A DNA stretch of 64,000 nucleotides from Saprospiraceae bacterium UBA3362 (GCA_002360455.1 DEQQ01000034.1:1-64000); one strand, 5' to 3'. Shown: positions 45,175 to 54,135, counted from the first letter of the stretch. Notes: a model not told the origin generated them from the sequence alone. Program-made: numbers and translations.

Positions 45175-46278
45175 TTGATTGATATAGAACAAATTGAACG
45201 GTTCAAATCCAATTATGATCTTATAGTATTGGCTCCAAAAATTGAAACTGAGGATCCCAATATTGCTTATTACTATGATTTCCAACAAAGCATTCAGGAA
45301 TACACTTCAGTTTTTAATCAATTTGATATATCGTGGCAATGGATTGAGCTAAGCCTGAATAATTTTAAAGAAAGAATTCAAGCTTTGGAGAACGACAAAA
45401 GCAAAACTAATATCTATCTCAATTTATGTGATGGAGATGAAGTCAATGGAGCCCCCGGTATATCTGTTATCCGATATTTAGACGAACTAAACTTAATCTA
45501 TACAGGAGCGGATGAGAAGTTTTACCATAACACTACATCAAAAAAAACAATGAAGCAATTGTTTGATGCAATGTCTGTGGATTCACCCAAATGGATGGAT
45601 GTCGAGAGAAACAGTCCTGAGCAAGTCATTCAATACTTACATACTCCTTTAATTTTGAAGCCCGCTGTCTCGGGAGGCTCAATGGGACTCACTGCCAAAA
45701 ATGTTATTCATAGCTTAGAAGAATATCAAAGCATAGTAAACGAAATCAACGAAGGGTACAGAAACTGGAAATTGAATGTTGATGGGATCATTGCAGAGCA
45801 ATATATCAGCGGACCAGAATATACTACTTTGGTCATAGGAAGTTCTCATCGGCCTGATGAAATTTACTGTTATGAACCGGTAGAACGAGTGTTCCATAAG
45901 TCCCTTGACTCCAATGAAAAATTTTTATCCTTCGATAGGCTTTGGGAAACCTATGAAACTGAGGCTGCAATGCCGGATCAAGGGTTTTTCTTTGAATACC
46001 ATTCTATTCAAGATGTTCAATTAAATAAAAAATTAAAAGAGATCAGTATAGATTGCTTTATCAAATGTGAAGGTCAATCCTATTCTAGGATTGATATCAG
46101 ACATGATTTGCAGTCAAATCAATTGTATATATTAGAAGCCAATGCTCAATGTGGCCTTAGCGAAGATGAAAACTATACTTCTATAGGTGCCATATTAAGA
46201 GTTTCTAAAAAATCTTTTGCAGAGTTAATATTATTGATCATCTTTGAAGCTCTAAAACATAAGCCAAATTATTCATGA
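45175..46278 (+). CDS. ATP-grasp ligase (D-Ala-D-Ala ligase-like)
   Basis: 367 residues, ATP-grasp fold. N-terminal domain with IYLNLCDGDE and LNLIYTGADEKFYHNTTSK; ATP-binding loop LILKPAVSGGSMGLTAKN near 163; IIAEQYISGPEYTTLV near 205 (hinge); Mg-binding SRIDIRHD and ILEANAQCGLSED near 305-330. These match the D-Ala-D-Ala ligase class, which joins a carboxyl to an amine through an acyl-phosphate. It is paralogous to the N-terminal two thirds of the next gene. Start TTG 45175 is the only reasonable start in frame. Overlaps the next gene by 4 bases, so translationally coupled. Substrates unknown. Confidence 0.85.
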   Translation: MIDIEQIERFKSNYDLIVLAPKIETEDPNIAYYYDFQQSIQEYTSVFNQFDISWQWIELSLNNFKERIQALENDKSKTNIYLNLCDGDEVNGAPGISVIRYLDELNLIYTGADEKFYHNTTSKKTMKQLFDAMSVDSPKWMDVERNSPEQVIQYLHTPLILKPAVSGGSMGLTAKNVIHSLEEYQSIVNEINEGYRNWKLNVDGIIAEQYISGPEYTTLVIGSSHRPDEIYCYEPVERVFHKSLDSNEKFLSFDRLWETYETEAAMPDQGFFFEYHSIQDVQLNKKLKEISIDCFIKCEGQSYSRIDIRHDLQSNQLYILEANAQCGLSEDENYTSIGAILRVSKKSFAELILLIIFEALKHKPNYS

Positions 46279-47705
46279 AGATTTGTGTTCTCCAAGCAGA
46301 TTATTCGACAACGGATGTTGATTACAAAAACTATGATCCGGTAAGAAATCTAAAACCTTGGTTGCCGGATGCAGAGGTTGATCATGTATTGTTAAATAAA
46401 CTTAGCACATACAAACAGCTTCAAGATTTAAAAAAGAAACAATATGATATTTACATAAACCTATGTGAAGCTTATTTAGAATGGTCTATTCCATCTATTG
46501 ATGTCATACAAAGTCTAGAGCTACTCAATCTGCCCTATAGTGGAGCAACATTAAATTTGTATGATCCACCCAAGGAGCTAATGAAATATGTAGCTTATTG
46601 CAGCGGAGTAAAATCTCCTGATTATATCAAAATCACGGATCCACTACAAATAAAAGACCATGTGCATAAGTTAACGTATCCACTCTTTGTAAAACCGGCT
46701 AAAGCCGGAGATTCTTTAGGCATAAACGACAGATCTAGAGTGAACAATGAACAGGAACTCGTAGATCAAGTATGTGAAGTGTTACAAGAATTCGATGAAG
46801 TGCTTATTGAAGAATACATTGAAGGGAGAGAGTTTACTGTCCTTGTAGTTGCTGACCCTAAGGGCAAAGGTCAATGCATCACATTCAAACCTATAGAGTA
46901 TATTTTTCCACAGGGTAAAAGCTATAAGACTTATAGTCTAAAAACTTCCGATCTGCATACCGATGCAAATATCCCTTGCGAAGATATAAAACTGGATAGA
47001 TTATTGAGAAAAAGCGCTTCTGCCATTTTCAATGGTTTCGAAGGAAAGGGATATGCAAGAATGGACTTTAGAGTCAATAACAAAAATGAAATTTACTTTT
47101 TAGAAGTCAATTTTGCCTGTTCTGTTTTTTATACTGAAGGCATGGAAGGCTCAGCTGATTATATCTTGCTCAATGATCCATTAGGTCACAAAGGATTTCT
47201 AAAACTCATTATAGAAGAAGGTATTGAGCGCCATAAACAAAAACAGAAAAAATATGAGCTCCGCAAAAGTCCACGGTCAGGTTATGGTATTTTTGCCACT
47301 GAGCTTATTAAGAAGAATTCTGTAATTTTCAAAGGCGAAGAAAGAAGCCAAAGATTAGTCAGCAAGACCTTTGTGGACAAAAACTGGAGTAAAGAAAATC
47401 AAAAACTTTTTAGACAATACGCATACCCTGTAGGCGAGGAAGTTTACATTTACTGGGATGGCAATCCTTCCGAATGGGCTCCACAAAATCACAGCTGCAA
47501 CCCCAATACAGTGTATAAAGGCTTGGATGTTATAGCCAAACGCGATATCAAACCAAATGAAGAACTTACCCTTGATTACGCTTATCTCATTGATGACACA
47601 GCAGAATCTTTTATTTGTCAATGCGGCTCAGAAAATTGCAAGGGAATGGTCGCTGGGTACAAAAAAATAGAAGAGCTGATAGATTCTGAACTAAAAACTA
47701 AATAA
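46275..47705 (+). CDS. ATP-grasp-SET fusion protein
   Basis: 476 residues with two enzyme domains. Residues 1 to about 320 are a D-Ala-D-Ala ligase-like ATP-grasp unit: IYINLCEAYLEW, LNLPYSGATLNLYD, ATP loop PLFVKPAKAGDSLGI, hinge VLIEEYIEGREFTVLV, Mg site ARMDFRVNNKNEIYFLEVNF. Residues about 330-476 are a SET domain: KSPRSGYGIFA (intact GxG), NHSCNPNTVY, NEELTLDYAY and post-SET CQCGSENCKG. Both active sites look complete. ATG at 46275 overlaps the preceding TGA. I infer a coupled ligation and lysine-methylation step on the same peptide or amino-acid product; the substrate is not visible in the sequence. Confidence 0.88.
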   Translation: MKICVLQADYSTTDVDYKNYDPVRNLKPWLPDAEVDHVLLNKLSTYKQLQDLKKKQYDIYINLCEAYLEWSIPSIDVIQSLELLNLPYSGATLNLYDPPKELMKYVAYCSGVKSPDYIKITDPLQIKDHVHKLTYPLFVKPAKAGDSLGINDRSRVNNEQELVDQVCEVLQEFDEVLIEEYIEGREFTVLVVADPKGKGQCITFKPIEYIFPQGKSYKTYSLKTSDLHTDANIPCEDIKLDRLLRKSASAIFNGFEGKGYARMDFRVNNKNEIYFLEVNFACSVFYTEGMEGSADYILLNDPLGHKGFLKLIIEEGIERHKQKQKKYELRKSPRSGYGIFATELIKKNSVIFKGEERSQRLVSKTFVDKNWSKENQKLFRQYAYPVGEEVYIYWDGNPSEWAPQNHSCNPNTVYKGLDVIAKRDIKPNEELTLDYAYLIDDTAESFICQCGSENCKGMVAGYKKIEELIDSELKTK

Positions 47706-47794
47706 GGACAGACTTTTTAGCTCATTTAAGAATCGTTAAACATTAATATTACCAAATTATTTAATTCTTAATCAATTAATAATATTATTTTTAT

Positions 47795-47818
47795 GTATAT
47801 TTAATTTATTAAATATAC
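47795..47818. terminator. AT-rich hairpin after the ATP-grasp-SET gene
   Basis: Perfect 10-bp arms (GTATATTTAA/TTAAATATAC) with a 4-base loop in the 197-base gap after the fusion gene. No T-run follows directly, so either a weak terminator or a leader structure of the next gene. CCAAATTAT and ATAATTTGG repeats flank it at a distance. Confidence 0.35.
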
Positions 47819-47902
47819 AATATATTGATAATTTGGCAGAATTTTTGTGACTTTTGAACTCGTCATCGTCAATAGTGTACAAAAATTAAATCCTTATATA
47901 CC

Positions 47903-48862
47903 ATGAAAAATGTATTCCTTTTAGCCTTATGTATATTTACAATGAAGGCCTTTTCACAAGTGAGCTCCTCTGACCTTCCATTTTCTGACTTACCTCCGGT
48001 GAACGAATATGGAAAATGCTATGCAAAATGTAAAATACCGGATGAGTATGAGACTTTTGATGTTCAAGTATTAGTAAAAGGAGAAACTAAAAAATTAGTA
48101 AAAGTTCCGGCTAAATATGATGTTCAAACAGAGCGCATATTAGTAAAGGAAGCTTCTTCTACATTCAGAACAATTCCGGCAACCTATAAAACAGAATCTG
48201 AGCAGATATTAGTAGAACCGGAGAAAAAAGTAGTAAAAACTGTACCTGCTAAATACAAAACAGAATCAAGAAGAATTTTAGTTTCTGAAGCTCACGGTGA
48301 GTGGGTAAAAAAGAAAAAAGCGCCAAACTGTCTTTCTCAAAATCCGGAAGATTGCTACATTGTTTGTTATGAAGAAATTCCGGCAAAATACAGAACAGAA
48401 ACTACCACTGTAGAAGTTGAACCTGCAAGAACAATAGAAGAAACTATTCCTGCTCGTTACAAAACAGTAAGCAAAAGAGTAGTTGATCAACCTGCAAGAA
48501 CAGAAGAAGTGCCAATTCCAGCAGTATATCAAACGGTAAGCAAAAGAGTAATGGTTGAGCCTGAATCTGTTAGAGAAGTTGTTACTCCTGCTGTCTATAA
48601 AATTGTTAAAGAAAGAAGATTAGTAAAAACCGGAGGATTTACAGTGTGGACTGAAATTCTGTGTGAAGGAAAAACCACTAACTCAAAAATTTCTGCAGTG
48701 CAAAAAGCATTAAAAGCTAAAGGATATTCTGTAGGCGTGATCGATGGAAAAATGGGCTTAAAAACTCAAACTGCTCTTAAGCAATTCCAAACTGAAAACG
48801 GCTTACCAACCGGAAATTTGAATATCCAAACTCTCCAAGCCTTAGGAATTGACGCAGAATAA
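47903..48862 (+). CDS. Secreted VPAxYKT-repeat protein with peptidoglycan-binding domain
   Basis: 319 residues. Signal peptide (cleavage after MKAFSQ, about 19). Between about 50 and 240 there are six to seven imperfect repeats of roughly 25-33 residues, each with a core like IPA-KYKTESRRILVEPA (KVPAKYDVQTERILVKEA, TIPATYKTESEQILVEPE, TVPAKYKTESRRILVSEA, TIPARYKTVSKRVVDQPA, PIPAVYQTVSKRVMVEPE). The C-terminal 65 residues are a PG_binding_1 domain (SAVQKALKAKGYSVGVIDGK, QTALKQFQTENGLPTG). Likely an envelope protein anchored to peptidoglycan. It ends at a strong terminator and is on the same strand as the SET/ATP-grasp genes but 197 bases away. Confidence 0.8.
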   Translation: MKNVFLLALCIFTMKAFSQVSSSDLPFSDLPPVNEYGKCYAKCKIPDEYETFDVQVLVKGETKKLVKVPAKYDVQTERILVKEASSTFRTIPATYKTESEQILVEPEKKVVKTVPAKYKTESRRILVSEAHGEWVKKKKAPNCLSQNPEDCYIVCYEEIPAKYRTETTTVEVEPARTIEETIPARYKTVSKRVVDQPARTEEVPIPAVYQTVSKRVMVEPESVREVVTPAVYKIVKERRLVKTGGFTVWTEILCEGKTTNSKISAVQKALKAKGYSVGVIDGKMGLKTQTALKQFQTENGLPTGNLNIQTLQALGIDAE

Positions 48863-48890
48863 ATTGAAATCCAAATAATTTGTATAAATG

Positions 48891-48919
48891 AAAAGCTGTC
48901 TTCGGGCAGCTTTTTTTTT
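48891..48919 (+). terminator. Intrinsic terminator with cUUCGg tetraloop
   Basis: Stem AAAAGCTGtC / GgCAGCTTTT closed by C(TTCG)G, the extra-stable UUCG tetraloop, running into a nine-T tract. Located 29 bases past the stop of the repeat protein. Confidence 0.9.
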
Positions 48920-48944
48920 GCACTTATATTAGCTTTAGTTTTCA

Positions 48945-48952
48945 TATCTTTG
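48945..48952 (+). promoter_or_regulatory. -7 box (TATCTTTG) for the DMT-family gene/priA
   Basis: Exact TAnnTTTG 20 bases before the ATG at 48973. Confidence 0.5.
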
Positions 48953-48972
48953 ACAATCAATGCATGTGAATC

Positions 48973-49347
48973 ATGTTCTCAAAATCATTTCTTACCATTT
49001 CTTTATTGCTACTGGCCAATATCTTCATGACATTTGCTTGGTACGCTCATCTAAAGTTTAAGGAATTTCAATGGCTTTCAAAAATCAATATTTTTGGAAT
49101 AATTTTAATCAGTTGGTTCATAGCCTTTTTTGAATATTGCGTACAAGTTCCTGCCAATAAAATTGGATATATGGGAGAAAGTGGACCTTTTAGTTTGTTT
49201 CAATTGAAAATTATTCAAGAAGTCATCACCTTGATTGTTTTTACTGTTTTTGCTCTAATTTTTTTTCGAACTGAACAATTAAAACTCAATCATCTTTACA
49301 GCTTTATCTGTTTAATTGCAGCGGTTTATTTCGCTTTTAAAAAATAA
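48973..49347 (+). CDS. DMT-family protein (DUF486)
   Basis: 124-residue membrane protein with four hydrophobic helices; the phrase MTFAWYAHLKF in helix 1 and AFFEYCVQVPANKIGY, then GPFSLFQLKIIQEVITL, identify the DUF486/DMT family, distantly related to small drug/metabolite transporters. Function unknown. priA follows after 5 bases. Confidence 0.85.
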   Translation: MFSKSFLTISLLLLANIFMTFAWYAHLKFKEFQWLSKINIFGIILISWFIAFFEYCVQVPANKIGYMGESGPFSLFQLKIIQEVITLIVFTVFALIFFRTEQLKLNHLYSFICLIAAVYFAFKK

Positions 49348-49352
49348 TTCAT

Positions 49353-51794
49353 TTGATTGTACAGCTTATACTTCCTCTCAACATTGGAGAAACCTATTCT
49401 TACTTTGTAAATGATGATCTGTCTCCATTTATTCAAATAGGGGTTCGAGTTGAAGTAGAATTTGGAAAAAGAAAACACTATTCTGCTATAGTAGAATCTT
49501 TTTCTAACGAAGTCCCCACTAGAAAATTAAAATCCATCATCCAAGTGATTGATGAAAAACCCATAATAAGTGAAAAACAAATAGCATTATGGAAATGGAT
49601 TGCAAATTATTACATGGCAAGTTTGGGAGAAATCATGAATTGCGCACTCCCTGCTCAATTGAAACTGAATAGCGAATTAAGAGTTGCTTTAGCCGACTCC
49701 GATTTCCAAATTCCAAAGGATTGCACAGAGGAGGAATATCAAATTTTGGAAGCTCTTCAACTGCGACATGAACTCAGAATAAGCGAGATCCAAGCCTTTT
49801 TACAAAAACAGATGATCATGAAAGTGATCCAACAAATGTTAAAAAATCAATGGATCATAGTTTATGATTTCTTGGAAGAACAGGCTGATGTTCCTTTGAT
49901 TTCCTGGATTAAAATAAACAGCCAACTGTTAACCAACCAAATCGAATTAAATAACCAGCTCAACAAAATTCAAAAATCCGAAAAGCAGTCAAGGTCTATT
50001 TTATTTCTTCTGCAAAAAAACAAATTACAGGATGTTTGGATTAAAAGGAGTGAATTGCAATCCGGAAGTCAAACTGAGTCTGCTACTACAAATCAACTCC
50101 TCAAGAAGTCAATCTATGAGGAAATTCTGCTATCTAAATTCTCAAGTCCAAATGCTCAATTGAACTCTACTATTGTTCATTTGACCACCGAGCAATTAAA
50201 GTCCTATCATGAAATCAAGACGGCATTCCTCTCCGACAAACATGCTTTACTTCATGGTGTCACAGGAAGTGGAAAAACCTTAATTTATATAAAACTCATT
50301 CAAGAGACTATTGCTGCTGGAAAACAGGTCTTATATCTTGTTCCGGAAATTGCGCTTACTACACAACTTATTCTACGACTAAAAGATTATTTCGGAGAAA
50401 ATCTTCTTGATTACCATGCCCAACAATATGGCAAAAACAAGCTTGCAATATGGAAAGAAGTATTAAACTCATATCCTTTAATTATTGGAGCAAGATCAAG
50501 CCTATTTTTACCTTTTACCAATTTAGGATTAATCATTGTTGATGAAGAACATGATTCATCCTACAAGCAAAATGATCCGGCTCCATATTATAATGCTCGA
50601 GATTGTGCCTATTATTTAGCAAAGCAATTTGCCGCAAATTTACTCCTTGGTTCTGCCACTCCTTCGTTGGAAAGTCTCCAAAATTGCAAAGAAAACAAAC
50701 TGCAATTGGTAGAGCTCAAGAACAGATATGAAAATACAGCTCTTCCAAAAATTGACTTAATTTCATTAAAACAGGCACAACAGTTTGGGCAAATAAAAGG
50801 AAGTTTCACTCAATCTACCATAGATAAAATCCAAAAAACACTCGAAGCCAAAGAACAGATCCTAATTTTTAGAAACAGAAGAGGATACTCTCCTGTATTG
50901 AAGTGTATGCATTGTCAATATGAAGAATGTTGTGATCGATGCGATATCCATCTCACCTTACATAAATTAAAACATCGTCTGCAATGCCACATTTGCAACG
51001 CATCCAAACCTATTCCAACTGTTTGTCCGGAATGTCATCAAAACAGTCTTCAACAGATCGGAATGGGCACAGAAAAATTGGAAGAAGAAATAGCCTTATT
51101 ATTTCCTACCGCACGTATTGCCCGCATGGATCTAGACACGACAAGAGGAAGGAAAGCGCAACAACAACTCATTGAACGATTTCAAGATCATGAATATGAT
51201 ATCCTTGTTGGAACTCAAATGATCACCAAAGGATTGGATTTTGATGAAGTGAGTTTAGTTATTATTGTACAGGCAGATCAAATGATGTTTTATCCCGATT
51301 TTAGATCATTTGAAAAAACTTTCCAAACCATCACACAGGTATCAGGGAGAAGCGGAAGGCGACGAAAACAAGGCGAAGTTTTAATTCAAACCCATTCTAT
51401 ACATCATCCCTTATTAAACTATATAAAAGAAAATAATTTTGATCAATTTTTAGACAAAGAGCTAAAAGAAAGAGCACAGTTTCATTATCCTCCCTTCACC
51501 AAGTTAATTGTGATTACCATAAGACATCTGAAACAACAGGTATGTGAACAATTTGCCAATACTCTTCATCTAAACTTGGTTTCATCACTTACTCATCACA
51601 GAGTTTTAGGACCATCAGACCCATATCCAAGCAAAGCAAAAGGTTTATATCTAAAAGAAATCCTTGTCAAAATGGAGAAAAACAATCAATCCATCCTTGG
51701 CATTAAAGAGAAAGTTAAAGAAGCCATTTTCTCAACCAAAAAAATAGATGGTTTATCATCTGTAAAAGTGAAGATCAATGTAGATCCTCTATAA
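49353..51794 (+). CDS. priA: Primosomal replication protein N' (PriA helicase)
   Basis: 3'-to-5' superfamily 2 helicase for replication restart, 813 residues. N-terminal DNA-binding part (residues 1 to about 110; VQLILPLNIGETYSYFV), helicase with Walker A GVTGSGKTLIY near 309, VDEEHDSSYKQ (DEEH box), LLGSATPSLES, the four zinc-binding CxxC pairs (CMHCQYEECCDRC, CHICN, CPEC) near 518-563, and GTQMITKGLDFDEV and SGRSGRR in the second RecA lobe. Start TTG 49353 (MIVQLILP); no nearby ATG in frame. The 3' end overlaps the convergent GH3-like gene by 6 bases. Confidence 0.96.
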   Translation: MIVQLILPLNIGETYSYFVNDDLSPFIQIGVRVEVEFGKRKHYSAIVESFSNEVPTRKLKSIIQVIDEKPIISEKQIALWKWIANYYMASLGEIMNCALPAQLKLNSELRVALADSDFQIPKDCTEEEYQILEALQLRHELRISEIQAFLQKQMIMKVIQQMLKNQWIIVYDFLEEQADVPLISWIKINSQLLTNQIELNNQLNKIQKSEKQSRSILFLLQKNKLQDVWIKRSELQSGSQTESATTNQLLKKSIYEEILLSKFSSPNAQLNSTIVHLTTEQLKSYHEIKTAFLSDKHALLHGVTGSGKTLIYIKLIQETIAAGKQVLYLVPEIALTTQLILRLKDYFGENLLDYHAQQYGKNKLAIWKEVLNSYPLIIGARSSLFLPFTNLGLIIVDEEHDSSYKQNDPAPYYNARDCAYYLAKQFAANLLLGSATPSLESLQNCKENKLQLVELKNRYENTALPKIDLISLKQAQQFGQIKGSFTQSTIDKIQKTLEAKEQILIFRNRRGYSPVLKCMHCQYEECCDRCDIHLTLHKLKHRLQCHICNASKPIPTVCPECHQNSLQQIGMGTEKLEEEIALLFPTARIARMDLDTTRGRKAQQQLIERFQDHEYDILVGTQMITKGLDFDEVSLVIIVQADQMMFYPDFRSFEKTFQTITQVSGRSGRRRKQGEVLIQTHSIHHPLLNYIKENNFDQFLDKELKERAQFHYPPFTKLIVITIRHLKQQVCEQFANTLHLNLVSSLTHHRVLGPSDPYPSKAKGLYLKEILVKMEKNNQSILGIKEKVKEAIFSTKKIDGLSSVKVKINVDPL

Positions 51795-53288
51795 GGTGTA
51801 CTGCATCAAACTGTCTGCATGCTTACGGTCATTACTCAATCTAGGAACCTTAAATTGCTCTCCATATTTACCAATAGAGATTAAATAATTTTTAAATCCA
51901 TCCGTTTTAACTACACGGATTTTCAAGTTTTGCAATATTTGATTTGTAATTAAATCTTTATAGTAAGTATTTTTTTGAATAAGTTGTTTGTTGATTTCCT
52001 GTGCAATTTCATCAAGGTTAGAAGGTGCAGTTTTAAATTCAATAAACCATTCATGGTATGGCAATTCACCCTCTAAAGGATTCACTTGAGGAGCAACACT
52101 ATATTCTGTAAGTTGAAAACCAAATTTAGATTGAGCCATTGTTATGGCGTGATCTATCTCACTTGATATAACGTGTTCTCCAAATGCAGAAATGTACTGA
52201 CTTACTCTTCCTGATACTCTAATTTTATATGGAGATAAAGATGTAAACTGTACCAAATCGCCTATCACATAAGACCACAATCCGGCATTGCTGCTAAGGA
52301 TGATGGCATAGTCGACTCCAATTTGCACTTCATTTAAAGTCAATCGCTGAGGGTTATTTTTGTTCACTTCCGAAAAAGGAACAAACTCATAAAAAATTCC
52401 TGAGTTGCATAGCAATAACAAACCATCATCTTGCGGATCATTCTGATATGCAAAAAAACCTTCGCTTGCCGGATAAGTTTCCAGCATAGTGATAGGCTTG
52501 CCCAAAAGTTGATTTAATCTTTTCTTATAAGGATTAAAATTTACACCGCCATGAATATACAACTCAAGGTTAGGAAAAACTTCGGCTATACTTTCCCTAC
52601 CGCTTATCTCCAAAGTTCTTTCTAATAACATCTGGATCCAAGGAGGGATTCCGCTGATAACACGCAGATCATGACTTAATAATTGCTGGATCATAAGATC
52701 CACTTTTTTCTCCCAAACAGGTTCAGAGTTCACTTTTCCGTCCGGCAGCTTATTCTTTTGAAACCAGGCAGGAATTTCATGATTTACTATTCCTGACAAT
52801 CTTCCAATCAATATCCCATTTTCTTTCTCCAACACCGGAGAGCCACTCAAGAATAACATTTTTCCGGCAAATGCATTGCTCTGTTTGTGATGGACTAAAT
52901 AGGAAAAAAGAGCATTTCGTGCACTATTGATATGATTGGGAATAGATGCTTTGGTGATTGGAATATATTTTGTACCGCTTGTCGTCCCTGAGGTCTTTGC
53001 CAAATATTTTGGCTTTCCCGGCCAGAGGATATCTTTTTCTCCATTTTTTACCTGTTCAAAAAAGGACCTATTGGTTTCGTAATCCCCTATCCCTACTCTA
53101 CTTTGGTAATCTTGTATGGTTTGAATCGAACCAAAATGATGTTGCTTCCCAAACTCAGTATTCTTAGCCTTAGAAATCAACATTTGAAAAATCTTCTCCT
53201 GATTCTGAACTGCCTTTTTTGCCTGTTGCATCTCAGATTGATATGCTTTGTTGGCAACCGTATGAATGATACTTGTCCAAATACTCAT
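51789..53288 (-). CDS. GH3-family acyl-acid amido synthetase-like protein
   Basis: Adenylate-forming enzyme related to plant GH3, 499 residues. LAKTSGTTSGTKYIPIT near 105-121 is the ATP phosphate-binding motif; FLSGSPVLEK, YIHGGVNFNPYKKRL and TYPASEGFFAYQND match GH3 motifs, and VIGDLVQFTSLSPYKIRVSGR the C-terminal hinge. Bacterial GH3-like proteins are common in Bacteroidota and their substrates are largely unknown. ATG 53288 (MSIWTSIIHTVANK) is chosen: the longest frame starts with a TTG that is part of a TACCTTTG promoter box. Ends with TAG. Confidence 0.88.
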   Translation of the reverse strand: MSIWTSIIHTVANKAYQSEMQQAKKAVQNQEKIFQMLISKAKNTEFGKQHHFGSIQTIQDYQSRVGIGDYETNRSFFEQVKNGEKDILWPGKPKYLAKTSGTTSGTKYIPITKASIPNHINSARNALFSYLVHHKQSNAFAGKMLFLSGSPVLEKENGILIGRLSGIVNHEIPAWFQKNKLPDGKVNSEPVWEKKVDLMIQQLLSHDLRVISGIPPWIQMLLERTLEISGRESIAEVFPNLELYIHGGVNFNPYKKRLNQLLGKPITMLETYPASEGFFAYQNDPQDDGLLLLCNSGIFYEFVPFSEVNKNNPQRLTLNEVQIGVDYAIILSSNAGLWSYVIGDLVQFTSLSPYKIRVSGRVSQYISAFGEHVISSEIDHAITMAQSKFGFQLTEYSVAPQVNPLEGELPYHEWFIEFKTAPSNLDEIAQEINKQLIQKNTYYKDLITNQILQNLKIRVVKTDGFKNYLISIGKYGEQFKVPRLSNDRKHADSLMQYTL

Positions 53289-53294
53289 AGAAGA

Positions 53295-53302
53295 CAAAGG
53301 TA
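53295..53302 (-). promoter_or_regulatory. -7 box (TACCTTTG) of the GH3-like gene
   Basis: Exact TAnnTTTG with TTG 18 bases upstream (53321-53323). Only 6 bases separate it from the ATG, implying a nearly leaderless mRNA. Confidence 0.55.
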
Positions 53303-53330
53303 AGAAAAAATGACCAATAGCAATTTGAAA

Positions 53331-54011
53331 TTACCTTAAATCCTCCACATGGACTCCCGGAAATTTGGCAGCCGAGAAGGTAAAATCTTTTTGGGTAAAC
53401 TTTACTGATTGATTATGTTTTTTAAACAGGATGGTAATGCGATCTCCATTCTTTTCATAAAACTTTACCTGCTTAATTTGATTGGTCTTTGAATCGATAA
53501 ATAATTTAATTTTAAATAAACTTATATTTTTATCCAAAGGCTTAAAATCAACTACATTGCAATTGACATTTTGAATTTTTTCTACCCCTTCTAATCTAAA
53601 ATCGAACTTCCCGTTTTTTGAATAATCCAGTAAGGTTTTTGGATGAAAATTGAGTTCATCAATGGAAGGAGCCGTAATTTGGATTTCCTTATTCTTTTTT
53701 AGGTAGGTATATTGCGCTAAACCGTCATACAAAATCCATTGATCTTGCAAATCCAATTCAAACTGATCTCCAAGCAGGCGATAGCTTCCATTTTGAACGG
53801 TTGGCTTGGATTCTGCTGCAGTATATTCATACTGAAAACTAAGCTCAAGGGCTTTTGCAGAAGCATAATATTTCTCAGCCTTCTTTAATATTGAAGCAGC
53901 TTGAGGATCTGGCTTTCCGTATAAAAACGAAATACTAAAAACAAGCATAAGCAGAGATCCAATACTTTTTTCTTGTCCCCGAGAAATTGCAGAAAATCTT
54001 GAATAATCCAT
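53331..54011 (-). CDS. LolA-like outer-membrane lipoprotein carrier protein
   Basis: 226 residues. An N-terminal hydrophobic signal (SLLMLVFSISFLYG, after a basic 15-residue stretch) leads to a LolA fold: ILKKAEKYYASAKALELSFQYEY, GSYRLLGDQFELDLQDQWILYDG and DPxKN-like C-terminal strand KQVKFYEKNGDRITILF. LolA ferries lipoproteins across the periplasm; Bacteroidota hold several LolA-like paralogs, so a role other than the main carrier is possible. 42 bases upstream of the GH3-like gene with its own promoter box. Confidence 0.82.
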   Translation of the reverse strand: MDYSRFSAISRGQEKSIGSLLMLVFSISFLYGKPDPQAASILKKAEKYYASAKALELSFQYEYTAAESKPTVQNGSYRLLGDQFELDLQDQWILYDGLAQYTYLKKNKEIQITAPSIDELNFHPKTLLDYSKNGKFDFRLEGVEKIQNVNCNVVDFKPLDKNISLFKIKLFIDSKTNQIKQVKFYEKNGDRITILFKKHNQSVKFTQKDFTFSAAKFPGVHVEDLR

Positions 54012-54033
54012 AATAACGATTTATTAATTAGAA

Positions 54034-54041
54034 CAAAAGTA
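54034..54041 (-). promoter_or_regulatory. -7 box (TACTTTTG) of the LolA-like gene
   Basis: Exact TAnnTTTG with TTG 18 bases upstream (54060-54062), about 22 bases before the ATG at 54011. Confidence 0.55.
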
Positions 54042-54135
54042 TGACAATTGGCTTATTTTCAATATGTTAAAAGTTTATTAATTTTTTTAAGAGAGAAATT
54101 TCAAAACACAGTATCTTCACGGGAAGGAAAACAAC

